DNA of 64,000 nucleotides from Lineus longissimus (taxonomy: Eukaryota > Nemertea > Pilidiophora > Heteronemertea > Lineidae), in NCBI RefSeq assembly GCF_910592395.1, contig NC_088308.1, positions 19,483,501-19,547,500 of the forward strand, read 5' to 3'. Made by a program: the position numbers and the translations under genes. The notes under the pieces were generated by a model. That model did no database searches. It saw only the letters and a list, made by a program, of their open reading frames with translations, and was not told where the DNA came from. The first letter of the stretch is position 1. Each line of letters starts with the position of its first letter. Of this stretch, positions 47,814-61,400 are shown piece after piece.

Positions 47814-50800
47814 TTTGGGAAAGCTGGAAGAAGAGAGTGAATTTAAAAACTACTGGGAAGGTAGAATATGACAACATTTTATTTCGATCAACTGATTTTA
47901 AAGACAACTCATGATTAAAATCAAAGTGGATCAGGCACGTAACGAACCCCACCCCCATCCCAACGAGATCTAGAGCCTGCCTGACATGCAAGGAGGAGGA
48001 ATGGCAGTTTTTGAGTGATTCGTTATAATTGTATCTACATAAAACTATTACTTACCCTTCATTCAATGTATATGTGTGCTATATGAGCAGGAAATTAAAC
48101 TCGACAGAAATATTAAAACGTGTGTCCAGTATGATTATATAGGTTCAATCAAGGTCCGTTATTGATAGGTTGTGCTTGAAACAATTCGGTCATGCTGTTT
48201 ATAAGGTTATCGTCATGATATTACCTTCACAGTGATGTTTAGATTATCATAGCTATTGACACTGGTCCGAATAATATGCACCAGACAGTTCGATTCTTCG
48301 GCTGACCCTTCGATTCGCTGCCGACTAATACCGTAGACATTTAATTTTTTTCTCAATTTGAAATACTAGTAAATTGCATAATATAAGAGGTTTCATTGGA
48401 CACGCGCCTGAAGAAATAAAAATAAAAGGCGCGGTTTCCAACTTGTGACGCAAGCCTTGACGCACTGTTGCGCCACCGGTGTGTTGATGAATTATACGTC
48501 ACGGCCAAAATGTGGGCACAGCACAACACTTTAACTACAAGGCATGAATTTGGGTTATTTAATACGGTAAGATGCAATGAATTAGAAGTTTTGGATAGTA
48601 ACTTGATGAAGGATGAAGTGAATTCATTTATCATAAGTATATACATGTATTATATTATAATCATCTGAGTTGACCTCCAGTTTCCCACTGCATATTTTAT
48701 ATGAATTTCCCTTTGAAACTGTTGTTATTTCAAAACGAATTGACAATCAGGGGTTAATTTTCGCTTCTCAGGGCCGAGGAAGCGGATAATTGTCACTGAA
48801 TGCTGCAATATAGGCACAGCTCATCACTGATTCCATTGCCGTTGGGATCGGGAGTGTAGGGCCGACCCTTTTTCGTGGGCCACCCGATATAATTGTAAAA
48901 AATGAGCTGGTATTAAGTTAGCAAAGCCCTAGTCTGATTCAGTGTGATTCTACCAACAGCATCCAGTGATAACGGAGAGCAATCTGTGACCAGGCAATCA
49001 ATTTCTCGTCGGCGCGCGCCACTTTTATGGAAATCGATCCGCGAGCATATGGAGGCGAATATAACGCCGTGACACTACCTCTTATCGATTGGTCATACCT
49101 TAATGTTTCAGGCCAACGTGTAGTTTGATATCAACCTCTTTAATTTGATTCAGATTGTCGTAGGATTATTATCGCACAAAATGGGCACGTAATGGACAAG
49201 GATAGTTTTGCCCGAATCAATTTGTGGAGAGTTATAGTTACCAGTTATAAGAAGCAACAGGTGGGTAAATACATATTGTTTGTTCAACTTCCTCTATTGA
49301 CAAGATTGATTGGCCATACCTGTATCAATTTGATATATACATGTGAAACATATACATCTGCACATTGATAATTTAAGCACACCCTACTTCATTTGAGAGT
49401 GGTTAACGATGGGGTTTAGATGGTTAAACCCAACCATATACGTATCTCATTATCCGTATAGCATGTGCTTTTGTATTTTCCTCCATCACCATCTCGTCAT
49501 CTCCGTCAAATCATCATCAAGCAGATAGTCTTCGTCGGCATCATAATCATCATCACCACAAAGTGATGGAAAGAGTGTGTCATTAAAAGGGTAGGTAATT
49601 TAATGTCACCGTTAAATAACCAAAATTCAATAGTTAACTATCTATCAACAGCAATATTCTTCGAGTAGCATTCTTTTTTTAATGCCCTACACATCTCGTC
49701 TTTCGTATTCTTGGCCTGGCCTGCTTTCAAGGCGATACAATTGATCATGGCAAAATCTCCTAAACTGATTGCCACACCCCGGGCTATAAATACGCTGTTT
49801 TAGGCCTGCTATGGCCCTGACAGTTGATGGCCGATCCAATCTTAAAATCAATCGCCCTCGTTTTCCACTATCTGATAAAACATCTACTGTAGATAATATT
49901 AAAATGTTCACATACAGTCGTCAGTAACCATGGTGTTTGAGAGTTTTAAAGAGATATTGAATTGACATTTTTGCCAGACTTGACATGAATATCATGTCAT
50001 GTGCGTTTGATTGACATTCGGAACGTACAAGGGACTAAATTTGTTATTTGTTAATACACTTTTCCTGATGAAACGCGTTGCACCTGTGTTAAGGGTTGCC
50101 ATAGTAACCCACTTTTGCTCATCCAACCAATCACAGGAGACAGAAGAGCAAGAAAGCCATCATTCTCTTATGATAAGATGTCCCTGGGGGAAATATCACA
50201 AATACGACGTACGGAACATATACCAGCTATTTGGCATGGAAATGTGGTTCCAAGACGCTGCTGAGTTTCTCCATCCACCACCAAACTTTGTTTGGAAGTG
50301 GTCCACCAATTTAGACACCCTAACCCCATTTACTATCGGCGGAGAATTGCCCGTCTTTGTCCTATACACTGAATTGAAATGATTGTTTGAAGTACAACCA
50401 TCCTGAGTCCTCGTAACCAGTGGCTTTCAATACACTCCGCCTCTCTATATTTCAAACGACAAAGAAGAAGTGAAAAATCATGAATCTCAGGATGGGTTAC
50501 AAAAGGATGATATATACATATGAACAAAAAAATATGATTGGGTCAAAATAACTTCTTTCCGCTGAGCTTTAGACTGTTCTTGAGAATACCCCTCTAAGCA
50601 AAGGCAAAGCCAGCGTTCTGCTGCTGGTAGCTTCTATCCAAACGTTCATCCTGCATCCAAGGCTGATTATAAAACGAGTTCTTCGCTTACTAATATAGTT
50701 TTGCGTCAATCATAACATGATAAAATGGGCAGGTTGGATTTACGGTAAAAACATTCAGCCTTGTGGTAAAGCTTACAGGTAAGGTGAGCAGTGATACGGT

Positions 50801-53800
50801 TCCATTTGATTGCGAGCCAGGAGAAAGTTTTGCTCGGTTGCTGCATGGAGTCGATACGAGCTGCAAAGCTGATTCATCATTTTCTTTGTCTTGGCAAAGA
50901 CTGCGTCTCTATTCTTTGATAGAAAGAAGAGTAATGCTTTGTCCATCAGTTTCTTTGATCAGGGGAATATACGAAGATTTCTTTTAAACGTATATATCTT
51001 CGCATAGTCGGTAAGTGTCCAAATTATCTCTCTATTGTGTGCATCCTCAAGGAAAGTAACGTTGTCAATTCGGGAATGTATTGTAGCCTTATTGTGGGAG
51101 AGCTTCATTCATCAGCTATTCTTCTCTTTAGAGCAATGATATTATTTGGCTGCACATCAGCTGATCATAGGCATTCATTCTTTGAGGCTGGTATCTGGTA
51201 GTAACTTAGTTTTGGGTGAATAAGGAAAAAAATAGGTCATGTCGATCAGCGGATCTGTAAAACTCTTCCGTTAGATTTTTTGCCCCTTGGTCGAAAATGC
51301 AATAGGCTGTTTTTCTATGAAATCTGCGCCCTACCGCCAATTAGGTATTCATGATTTGCAAAATGATGGTTCGAAGTGTGTCTCTGTTCGCTTTTTCCAA
51401 AGTACGTGCAGTGCCTGTGTCCCGATCAGAATAGAGAATTTCTTAATCATTCTCCAGGCCGGTTCATGAGTTGTTTTTATTTTGCCTCGGTGGCCGGAAA
51501 TATGCATGAAACAAGGTAAGCTAGTGGTATGATTGGGAATTCCATGACTGATGCTGCTCCTCTCTGGCATGCTAAGGATGCTGCCTGTTGTGAGCAGATG
51601 TATAGGTCAAGTTCATTTTCCAAGTGATTTCCCTTCAAAAGATAGTTAGATGTACGCCACTTGACTTATAGTCGCGAATATAGCAGGGTTGTGGCTGATG
51701 TGCAGTTTGTTGTTAGTGACCTGCTTTTAGTCTCTTTCATTCTCAAAAGTCGAATGAGATGGGGCCTTTCTTGATGTGTGATTGGGTGTACCTCTTTGGT
51801 AAATTCTGGCTCAACCATTATATGGAAAATGTTTGAAATGTTATATGAATGAATCGATGTTCAATGAACATTGTAATTTCAATCTATGGTATGAGGATCA
51901 GATAAAATATCACCAACGGATTTGAGCAGATCTTGCTATACCCCGAGGTCAGTGCCATGAGTGTGTAACGACCCATCTGTAGCGCACAGAATGTGATAAT
52001 CAGACTTAATGAACATCGTCCTTTGCTGGAAGAGCCTCTGGTCAGATTTAACAATTTTTGCATTTTAATATGTCCGAAATGTGTCAAACATACGTGCTGA
52101 GTAACCTTATTCACGTTATTTTGTTGTTGGCGTAAGGAAAATGCCTCATTACGGCTGCCAAGTAGGCCTGCTATTGGTATTTCAATTTATTTGGTCACTA
52201 TCAATGAGGCAAATTGGCGTTTATCAAAATCTAAAAACGTCATCTGTGACCTAGACGTAACTGCTGAGGTTAGGCCAACTTGTTGTTGAGAGCACGCCTA
52301 TTAAGTATATGCCTGTTGCGTATACCGCCAATCATGCAGGTGCAAACCGAACACCACCAATAATGCTTGTATGAAATATCTAATTACTGGCTATGATCAA
52401 TTTCTTGAGCATATTTCGTTGAAATATTCCATTAAAAATCGATCAGTCTTCAATGTGATTCTTGTTTGCACAATAACCTTTTATAAGGTCATTAAACAGT
52501 GGGAAAATTTGCCACCAAATCGATATTTCAAATCGATATTTGAGAACCGGTGTAATGGTTTTGAGTGTTTCTGTTTTTGAGTGTTTCCCCTCATTGTTTG
52601 GGAACGCTCAAAAATAGATTGACGAGTTTTTCTGTGTATCCCCCCTATTGAAAAGTCATGGTCTCTCTCGCTGCCTATTGTTTGGAAACACTGAAACATG
52701 GGGAACAACCACAGATGTTACACCGGGATGAATCCCTTGCTTGAAGAAGGCTTTACGAAGGTTTCTAATCGGCTGTTGAGATATACTGACGCTGTACCTA
52801 TTTGGCCAACGCATACTATTATGCACATGGTAGTCCAATGCTGCGATACACGATGGCTTGGCGCCACAAAAACTTTCCGATGAAGCGGTCTGGAAGAAGA
52901 TCGTAAGATTATTCGAGACTCATATGCCCTTCTACAAAACCTCCTCTGAAAAAATGTTCCCGAAATATTCCACTTCGACTTAGCAGCAACTTGTATCAAC
53001 TCTCTATAACAGGATTCGATCAATCAGTTCACCAATGAGATGTTCAGGTTCAGAGTGCGGAGGAAAACTCAGAAAGTAATCTAATGTTCCAGCCGTTGAA
53101 AGACTTCTCCCGCCTTTTGAATCCGAGTCACCCACTCCATGCAGTCTAGCTTCAAAGAAGTTAAGAGCTATTCTGAACTAAAAGGAGTAGTTAATGCAAT
53201 CAAGGCTCGAATAGATACAGAAAAAAGCAAATTCTTTTTAAAGAAGAAACCAAAAGGTGCTTTGCTTTAATACATCTAACAAAAAAGGTGTATTAATTAT
53301 CATAAACAAATCAAAGCCTCTTTTTTGAAGAAGGAAAAGCAGCCATAGTGATCGAACCTCAAAAGCTAGTTGGAAACGGTGTTAATCTGCAGGAGGCGGC
53401 TAAGTACTCGGCAACAAATAAAGTCATATTTTTTCTGCCGAAGGCACTTTTGTCGAGATTTGTTAAGCTCAGTCTGATGATAATTTGGTCTGTACCATGA
53501 ATCACAAACATGGTTGGCTTTTATGGTAAAAAGGAATCAATAAAAGATTAGCCAAAAACTAACCTGCTCAACCAGGACAAACTAGTGTTTTGTTCCAGCT
53601 CATATTCTGATACAAAGTTTGCTGTCTTCTTCTCGTCGTTTACAAGGCTCGGTACGTTCTCTATCAATTGCTTTTTCACAATCATTTGCGGAAGCGAACC
53701 TCTCCCATATGATTTTCAAACACGTTATCCCGTTGGCACGTAGCATCACCCACAAAGCGATCATGCCAAAATCACGTTTCTGTTTCCATGGTAATTGAAG

Positions 53801-55465
53801 CTGTTGCCATGGACGTCATGCCAGAGATTGTTTTGATGTTCCTGACTCCAAATATACATGATTTATCTATCTTTTATGTGTTCGATTTGACCCAAGGTGG
53901 TATCAGGACCGTTTGAGTTGCTCGACCATTCCAGCCATATTGGTCAGTCCAAAGAGAAGGTGTCTTAGGATATCAGGGCATTTCACTCTGTAAACGTTTA
54001 CAACGGAAGGAGTATGCTATAAGACCCTTACTGCGAGAAGATGATGACTAGATATCTTGACCTGCTCTTTGGCAAAGTTCACCCCGGAAATTACTTTCTT
54101 AGTGGGCGCTGTAGTGTAATAGAGGTTTCCAATATCCAAATGCTTTCGGCTCTAATGTTAAAATCAGTAAACCTTCATCAACAAGAGTCATGATCGATGC
54201 CTTGCCTGATGAAATCTGCCTCAAAATGTCCATAGAGATCTTATTTTGCCTCAACATTAATGGATGGACATTCTCCATGGCAACGGAACAGGGGATGAGC
54301 CTGCATGGAACGCGCGCCAATCAGTCATTGTCTTAAAGATATCTGATATAAGCTGTTGTTGTGATTTTGTGGACTAAAGAGTGGTGAAAACGCCATTAAT
54401 TTGCGTTCGTCGAGAGACAATGTTATCCCCTCTGTGATTGGAAACCCAGCATGTGAAAGCCAATTCTGATTCTGTCTGTTGACCATAGCTGTTATTTTGC
54501 GTAAAACTGCCGCTGCCACCTCGGTTGGCTTATGCATTTGAGCTCTACCCAAGGCAACCAGTCTGGCAAAGGAAGATTATGGGTTTTTGTGATGCAAGAC
54601 ACTTTATCTGAATTCGCATTTTTGACCTTTCGATCAGCTATTGGTGATCTAGAAGACATGTGTCATACTTTCGGGTGAATACAGGGATCCTGATATACTA
54701 ATTCGATGCCTGGTTCCAAATTGCTGCGACAAGGAAGATTGCGAATTGGTATTTGGCAAATTGGTCTTTTCCCAGATGAACATCAGAAAACAGATTGAAA
54801 ACGCCAAGCATTACTCATCCTTTTTTCCATCCTTGTTACCTTCATAAATGTATTCAATTTTGATATTATATTGAAAAGCATAGCTGTTATTGATTAAAGT
54901 CAGTGTCCTGTTGACGATCCACACATAACATGGACAATGAATCTATCAGGAAGATTATTACAATATTCCTATCGTTCGATCACGGCGTGTTTCGCGTGAC
55001 ATCTGTGAAGTTAGTGGTAATGAAAACAAGCGCGACCGGAAATGGTGCATGGTGCGATGATCAGGCTGCTGTACACTCCTGAAGCAGCGGCGGTGTTCAT
55101 CAATGGCCAGTTGCATTTGAGATATATTTTGTAACCACTGCGTACATCTTGTAGTAATGAAAGGTTGCTGGGATGGACGTCATTGAGATAATCCGAATAT
55201 TGAACTACAGCTTGTTTACGGCATGATGCACTAACACACGTCATCAATATAACCATCATCATCAATGACGTCGTCATCACCACAGCATCGTTTTGTTGCG
55301 GATATTTTTCTTGTTCCTTCTCGGTTAGTAGGGTTTTTTCGACATATTAATTCGTCATGATTTCTCTTTCCAGACACGAGGCGTGGTAGGGCGTGGTGGT
55401 CGCCCGCGGTTACCAGTGCGTGAAGATTAAAGTTGCTATACCGTGCTTTTCAAAGAAAGAACGAA
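47814..55465. other. Gap of about 7.6 kb with no supported gene
   Basis: The left edge should contain the 5'UTR exon and promoter of LRR receptor 2 and the right edge the promoter of the MFS gene. Open frames in between are short, share no recognised domain, and do not join by splice phase. The minus-strand frames at 54099-54552 and the frames at 52698-53023 have protein-like stretches without stops but no family I recognise; they could be decayed transposon coding sequence. A (cat)n tract lies near 55255 and another near 55865. Confidence 0.4.
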
Positions 55466-58400
55466 ATGGTGGCGACATCGGAGGACCGATCTGAGTATGT
55501 CTTTCAGTTTTAAAAGTGAAAATGAGATCGATATGCAACATTTCACAACATCTTGGAGCAAACTTTAGTGGTATTCTTAACGGCAATGATCCAGGATTTC
55601 GTTTCTACATTCCCATTTTATTCTGCATTGTACAGCGATTGCAATAGAACGACTATGATATGACCAAGACACTATGATTTCCCCGCAGATTATCTCTTCA
55701 GTCGTTACTCCACCATCACCGTCCTAACCTTTACCCCTGAGCTGTTTGACTTGTCCCGGCAATCTAGACTATCTTGGTGGTTATTACTAGTGATAATGCA
55801 CCTCCAGTGTTGTCAATAATCAGCCTGATTTAACATGGAACATTCTCATTTCCACCTAATTCACATCATCATCATCATGGTTACGGCAGATCAGATTAGC
55901 AATAATCGTGGGTGAGGGTCTGAGGGGTTCAGGGGGTGGTTACACGGCCCTTGTTTAGTTATTATACCACAGTGTTAGCTCAGGGTTCATTAAGAAGTGA
56001 CCTCAGCTTCCTTCGGCAAAGCTATTTCTCCCGAATGCCCCAACTTGATCAAAGGTAATCTTTTTGGCGGGGTTCCTTTTCTTCAGGACTCTTGTAGAAC
56101 GTGTTCAACTGATGTGCCCTTATCAAAAAAATGTTGCCCCTGCAGCGTTTAATTAAACGCGTTTTAATTACTTTTGATCATTTCCAATGTAGGGTTACGC
56201 CTCTGGATCCAAAAGATGAGCTTAAGAAACCAACAGACGAGATCGAACCCCTCTCAAAGACGGGGGTATTTGTACTCAACTTGTCATGGTATGGTCTTAA
56301 CCTCGTCTTCCTCATCATGTCAGTCGAGGGTAAGTTAAGCTTAACGGCTTTTTCACTATCCTTTCGGAAGAATTTGATTTGTAGATTCAAAGCATACAGC
56401 CGAAGACTCAAATTGAAATCTCTACAGCAAAAGTAGTGATGTTTATTAAAAGATCAGTTCTAAAAAATTCAACACGGATTTGTTGATACAGTTCTCCAAA
56501 ATACTACCAGATTTGCCGTGTGCAATGCTTCCATTGGGATTTCCGAACAATGCGGCATATCGAAAATTGTCACAAAGTTTTGATTATGGTTTCTTGTTTC
56601 CAGTGGTCCCTGCGCAAGTTCAATCAATGGTAGGGGCAAGTTCCAAAGGACGGTGGCTAGGCGGAATGGTCGCTGGTGGTGCAGGTAAGACACTTTGTGC
56701 TGCTCTAGTCTTACCCTTTTTAATTCAAACAAGCAATCACCACTTTCCTCTTGTAGAATTTGTTCAAAGTTCTTGTTGTACTGGCCACTTGGAAGCCTTT
56801 AGTTCTGCTTCACTGAAGTTCCGAACCCAATCCTCCCTTCGTCGTCTTGAAGCAGTTTCTGGCGTTATTAAAACTATGAAACTGGCTACTTGAACGCTAA
56901 GAAACCCGGTGGGAGTCGTATGTCTTTCTTTATGAAGTTTTATAGCTTCTTTTATAAGATCCTTAGAGTATGTCTTTCTTTATGAAGTTTTGTAGCTTCT
57001 TTTATAAGATCCTTAGACATGCCTAAGGGGACATGTATCGTTGCTTTGAGGTTTTTCATTTCATCTATTTTCGCAGCTGATGAGGCAGAGTGATAAGACC
57101 ACTTCATGTACTCAGTGAAAGTAATAAATCCTGTCTCATGAAAGACTATTGATTCGGAGTATGTAAGATGTCTTAGAGTCCCGCATTCTTGAGAAAGAGT
57201 GAGAATACCATCACTGATAAACTCCCGAGGCGGTCCATTCGGCCTATTCTACGTTCTTCGGGACGAGGCCCGCGAGGTTTGGGGGCTTCTGTTTCACAAA
57301 ACATTTTTCTCAAAAGCCATGTTCCTCCCATCACACGTCGCAATCTTCAACTGAGGAAGTTACCCAGCCAACGGCTATGGTAATGATGGAGTGAAAACAC
57401 ATCCATCCCTGCGACTGGCAACATCTGTAACCTATATCTTTAGAATAAATATCCTATACCACGATTCCTATCGTATCGATCTCCTTGCAGCAGATGGTGA
57501 GAGAATGCAAAACTGAATCTGAATACGAGCTAGACTGTACGAGCAATTATACTAAGCTACTGCTTTTATCGAGAACAAATTGTATTTCTAAATATAATAT
57601 TTCAGCCGATCAATTCTGAAACATGATAAGAATGCAGAATATAATTAAATGCCAGAAAATCTTTAATGAGGTATTTCCATAGCAACGGTTTGTCTTATTT
57701 GATTTCATGTCAATCCATCTGCTTGAAAAACGACTTAAAATTTGAAAGAGTAAGTAATGAATTGCACGGTTGTTGGCCATGTTGAGTTGGCCTCCCCGGT
57801 AAGACTATACAAAAGGTATCAACGACAAGACCCGTCTCAGTTTATCAACTGCCTTTAAGTCGAGTTAAAAACTGATATTCCATTTTTGTTGTGAATGGAC
57901 AGCAAGACAACTGATTCGTCTACATATCCGTTCAATCTTTCTTTCAAGAGATAAAACTAAAAGGGCATAAGTGTGGCTGAAATAGTCAAAATGAACCACA
58001 TCCGTCATTTGCAACAGCAATTTTATCAGTTAAACAGAATCTGATTGGGCATTGCGACCCCACGAGACTGTGCTCATTGCCCCCAGATTTCGGGTAGTTT
58101 CCTTCAACCGCGTCCTTCATGCGCAATGGACTACGGATCAGAAGATTCCAGGTTCGAGTCCTGGGAAGGTTTTATTTGCTTTTGGTACCACAGATGCCGA
58201 ACTGCTTTCGATATGCTCTTTATCACGGCCTCAATTTTGTATCTCATTGAAGCATTCAGTGTCCTCATGATCGACGGCGATCGCGACAACTGATAGTGCA
58301 GCAATAAAATAGCATCCCTTCATGCTGGACAATGGGTATTTTGCTCCAAGCAGTAAAATGTATAAGACGGCGTTTCTTTGCAGTTTTGACATTCCTGGCC

Positions 58401-61400
58401 GGACCATTGGTTGGTATGAAGAGTGATAGATTGACCTGCAAGTACGGAAAGCGGCGGCCCATCATGGTCGTGGCAATGCTATTTCTATGGTAAGTGATGT
58501 AAGAGGAACCAAGGATCCAACCAGAGGAACTCAAAAATTAGTTGTAACGCGTTCCATAATGACTGTTGCGTCAGTTCTTCAGGAAAGGCCAAATTCCAAC
58601 ACGGTTTGTGAAACTGGCAAATAACCCTCTTCGACCTTTTCTTGAAATAAAACTGTTATTGATGTTTAAGCTGTGTTGTCATCTCCTCATCTGTTTCCGT
58701 CTTTCTTGCAGTTGTGGGATGGCTGGTATGGCATTGAGCGCACCAAATGTCTTCTTGTAAGTAAAAGTACAGACCTACACAATTTTGCATCTCTCTACCA
58801 TATCACAGACTCTTTTTTAATGTACTCGTGGAGGTTCGTTATCAGTTTGGTAACCATCAGCGGCAAAGTTTTGACTTAGCACATGGATACCTTTGAGTTT
58901 CTCCAACTATCATCTGAGATACACCGAGCAAGTGAGGATTTGAATTCATGGCACCCAGATTGCCACTACCTTGGCACCATATTATCGCACTGTAAATTTA
59001 TCTATTGCGAAACTAACCCAAAGATGCCATTCATTACACCCATCTTGCTCTGACGACGCTGTAACAAAAAATGATGAAACCATAGTCATAATCAATATCA
59101 TACCCTTGGTATTAATAATTGATAGCGGTTTGTCTGAAATCATAAATGCAGCTTCTTCTGATTTCTTTATTGCAGCACGCACTTAGACAGTGATAAAAGC
59201 GCAGTAAGTTAAGATTTTACCCATTGCTCTTGAAAAAAGGTTTAACCAAGAATCCTTCATCCTCGGCGGAAGCTAATAACTTAGTCATTAGGTTCTGACC
59301 TTGGTTGAGCTAATTGTATGAGAAGGTTGTTGCCAAGTTCATAAACTAAGATGACGTATCCCAACCATTTCTTTTTACATCTTGTCTTTCAGTGTACAAT
59401 GAATACAAGTTTAGTGGAACAAAGGTGTCGACCATATAACACTCCTGCCCTGGTACTCAATCATAGTAGCCCGAAGCAGCAGGCCATGCCCATACTGACC
59501 AAGCAAGATACCTCACATATACCGGACAATAGCACATCGATGATTGACGACAATAGGAATATACTGGGTAAGTCACGGAGTATTTCCGATGTAAGATACC
59601 AACAAAAACTTCATTCGCAACTATCCCCAGCAGCAATTTGTGACTTCCTGTAAGTATCGGCCATTCAAAAGATTATTTTTCATACTTCTTTGGCGCTGGA
59701 AGCAACGCAATGATTTGGTAGAGGGCTTCTGATTGGCCGAAATCTGACCGGAAGTCCCTAAGAAAGTGGTAAATGGAGTTCTTTACGGTCGTGTCCTCAC
59801 CAGTATTTATACTTTTACCGCTGTGAAAAACGATACCGTCTTGACCAGCTCTCAGCAGTTCTGTGTTTTTCTCACCATTTGGATTTTTAACGAAATGCAA
59901 ACGCTTCAGTTCATATTTCCCGTATTTCTTTCAGGTCTGTATATATTCTTCTACTTGATCGTGATGGCGAGCTTCGTTAGTCTGACAGTGCCATACTGCG
60001 CTTTAATCGCGGACAAATCTCATCCCGCTCAGCGAGGTAAGTCCACACTGAGATACCTTAAAATTGCGTGCTCTAGTCTGCTAACTGGTGATGATAGTGC
60101 ATTAATGCCAAATCCGATTGCGGAACATTCTATTAGTTATCGAAGGTGAATATTACTGAGAAGTAATCTAAAGTGTAGTAACGATGTTACAATGACGATA
60201 ATTGAAACAGAGTTTTTCAAATAAATTTGTTTCTCCTCTCAAATCAAGGTCTCAACTCCGGAGTTATGGGTGCTATGATACTCTTCGGCAACATATCTGG
60301 TGCGGCTCTTGGGTTATTTTTCATGGTAGGTCTCGAAACCAAGTTTTCACTTTGTAAACTAAATACCCTGTGGTCTCGATAATCAGATTTAAGTATCAGT
60401 ATTTCGTAAATTCGTATTGCTTGATTAGATGACGAACATGCGCTGATTAGTTGGAAATAGCGATAAAGACATATAATGCTTGCCGCACAATGACTCCATG
60501 GTGAAACAAGACAAAAGCTGAATTACCAATTGTTTTTATTCAGATTGATTGACGAGGATAGAACAGTGATAAAAATGTCTTTCTGTGTTTCTATATGTAG
60601 ATGGTGAAGAAGAGTGAACATTCCTGTGATAGTGCCCGAGGAAGGCCCCATTCCGGGCCGGAAATTCGAAATTGTTGTAATGACTTGTTTTATCAAAATC
60701 AAAATAACTGATAGTCACAACACGTTTTACTTCGCCAGGATCTCGGTGTTCCTACGTTATATGCCGTGATAGTGACGATAGGGGTCATCTGCGTGCTTAT
60801 AACAGTCTTCTTCACACATGAGGAGCCAGCCAAAGATACACACGACCCATGTAGTAAGTAAACCTGCGACAAGGGAAAGGGATATTGTGAGGAAAATAGA
60901 GATCTTTCCACCTCATGATGCAGTCACCAGGCGCCGTTCCGTGCAAACTGGAAAGGATATCAGATGACCTCTGATTCTTAACATTTCCTTGCCTTTTAAT
61001 GTGGATCGATTGAGATATATTTTCAATATCGCCTCGCCTACTGCCCCGTGAACGTTCAGATAGATGACCAAGCAGAAGGGAACTTGTATGGAGAAGGTCA
61101 TTAATGCCGTTGTAACAGTCGACCTGCTACTAAATCCAGTATAATGATTCTCTTCTTCAATGGAAAGATTAAGTTTTTATCCTGTATCTTTCTGTGGTTA
61201 GATCTCTGTAAGAAGAAAAATAAGAGGAATCATTTACACGGTAACAAAATCATCGATATTTCCACTCACGTTGTGGTGTCTTGCGCTGCACATTCGCTCA
61301 CAGAAAAGCGGTTGAGGGTCTTGGTTTTAGATATCGTTACGCACCAACTTGAAATATTGATTGTATGGTCTTTGGTCTCAAACCCGCCTTAGAGTTGTAG

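Noticed and set aside
54099-54552. Two adjacent minus-strand open frames of about 75 residues as a possible gene
   Set aside because: No recognised family, no joining splice sites, and no supporting signal; at most decayed repeat sequence.
58045-58180. Functional tRNA-Arg gene
   Set aside because: D arm and anticodon stem do not form and the acceptor stem is mispaired; only the T arm is intact.
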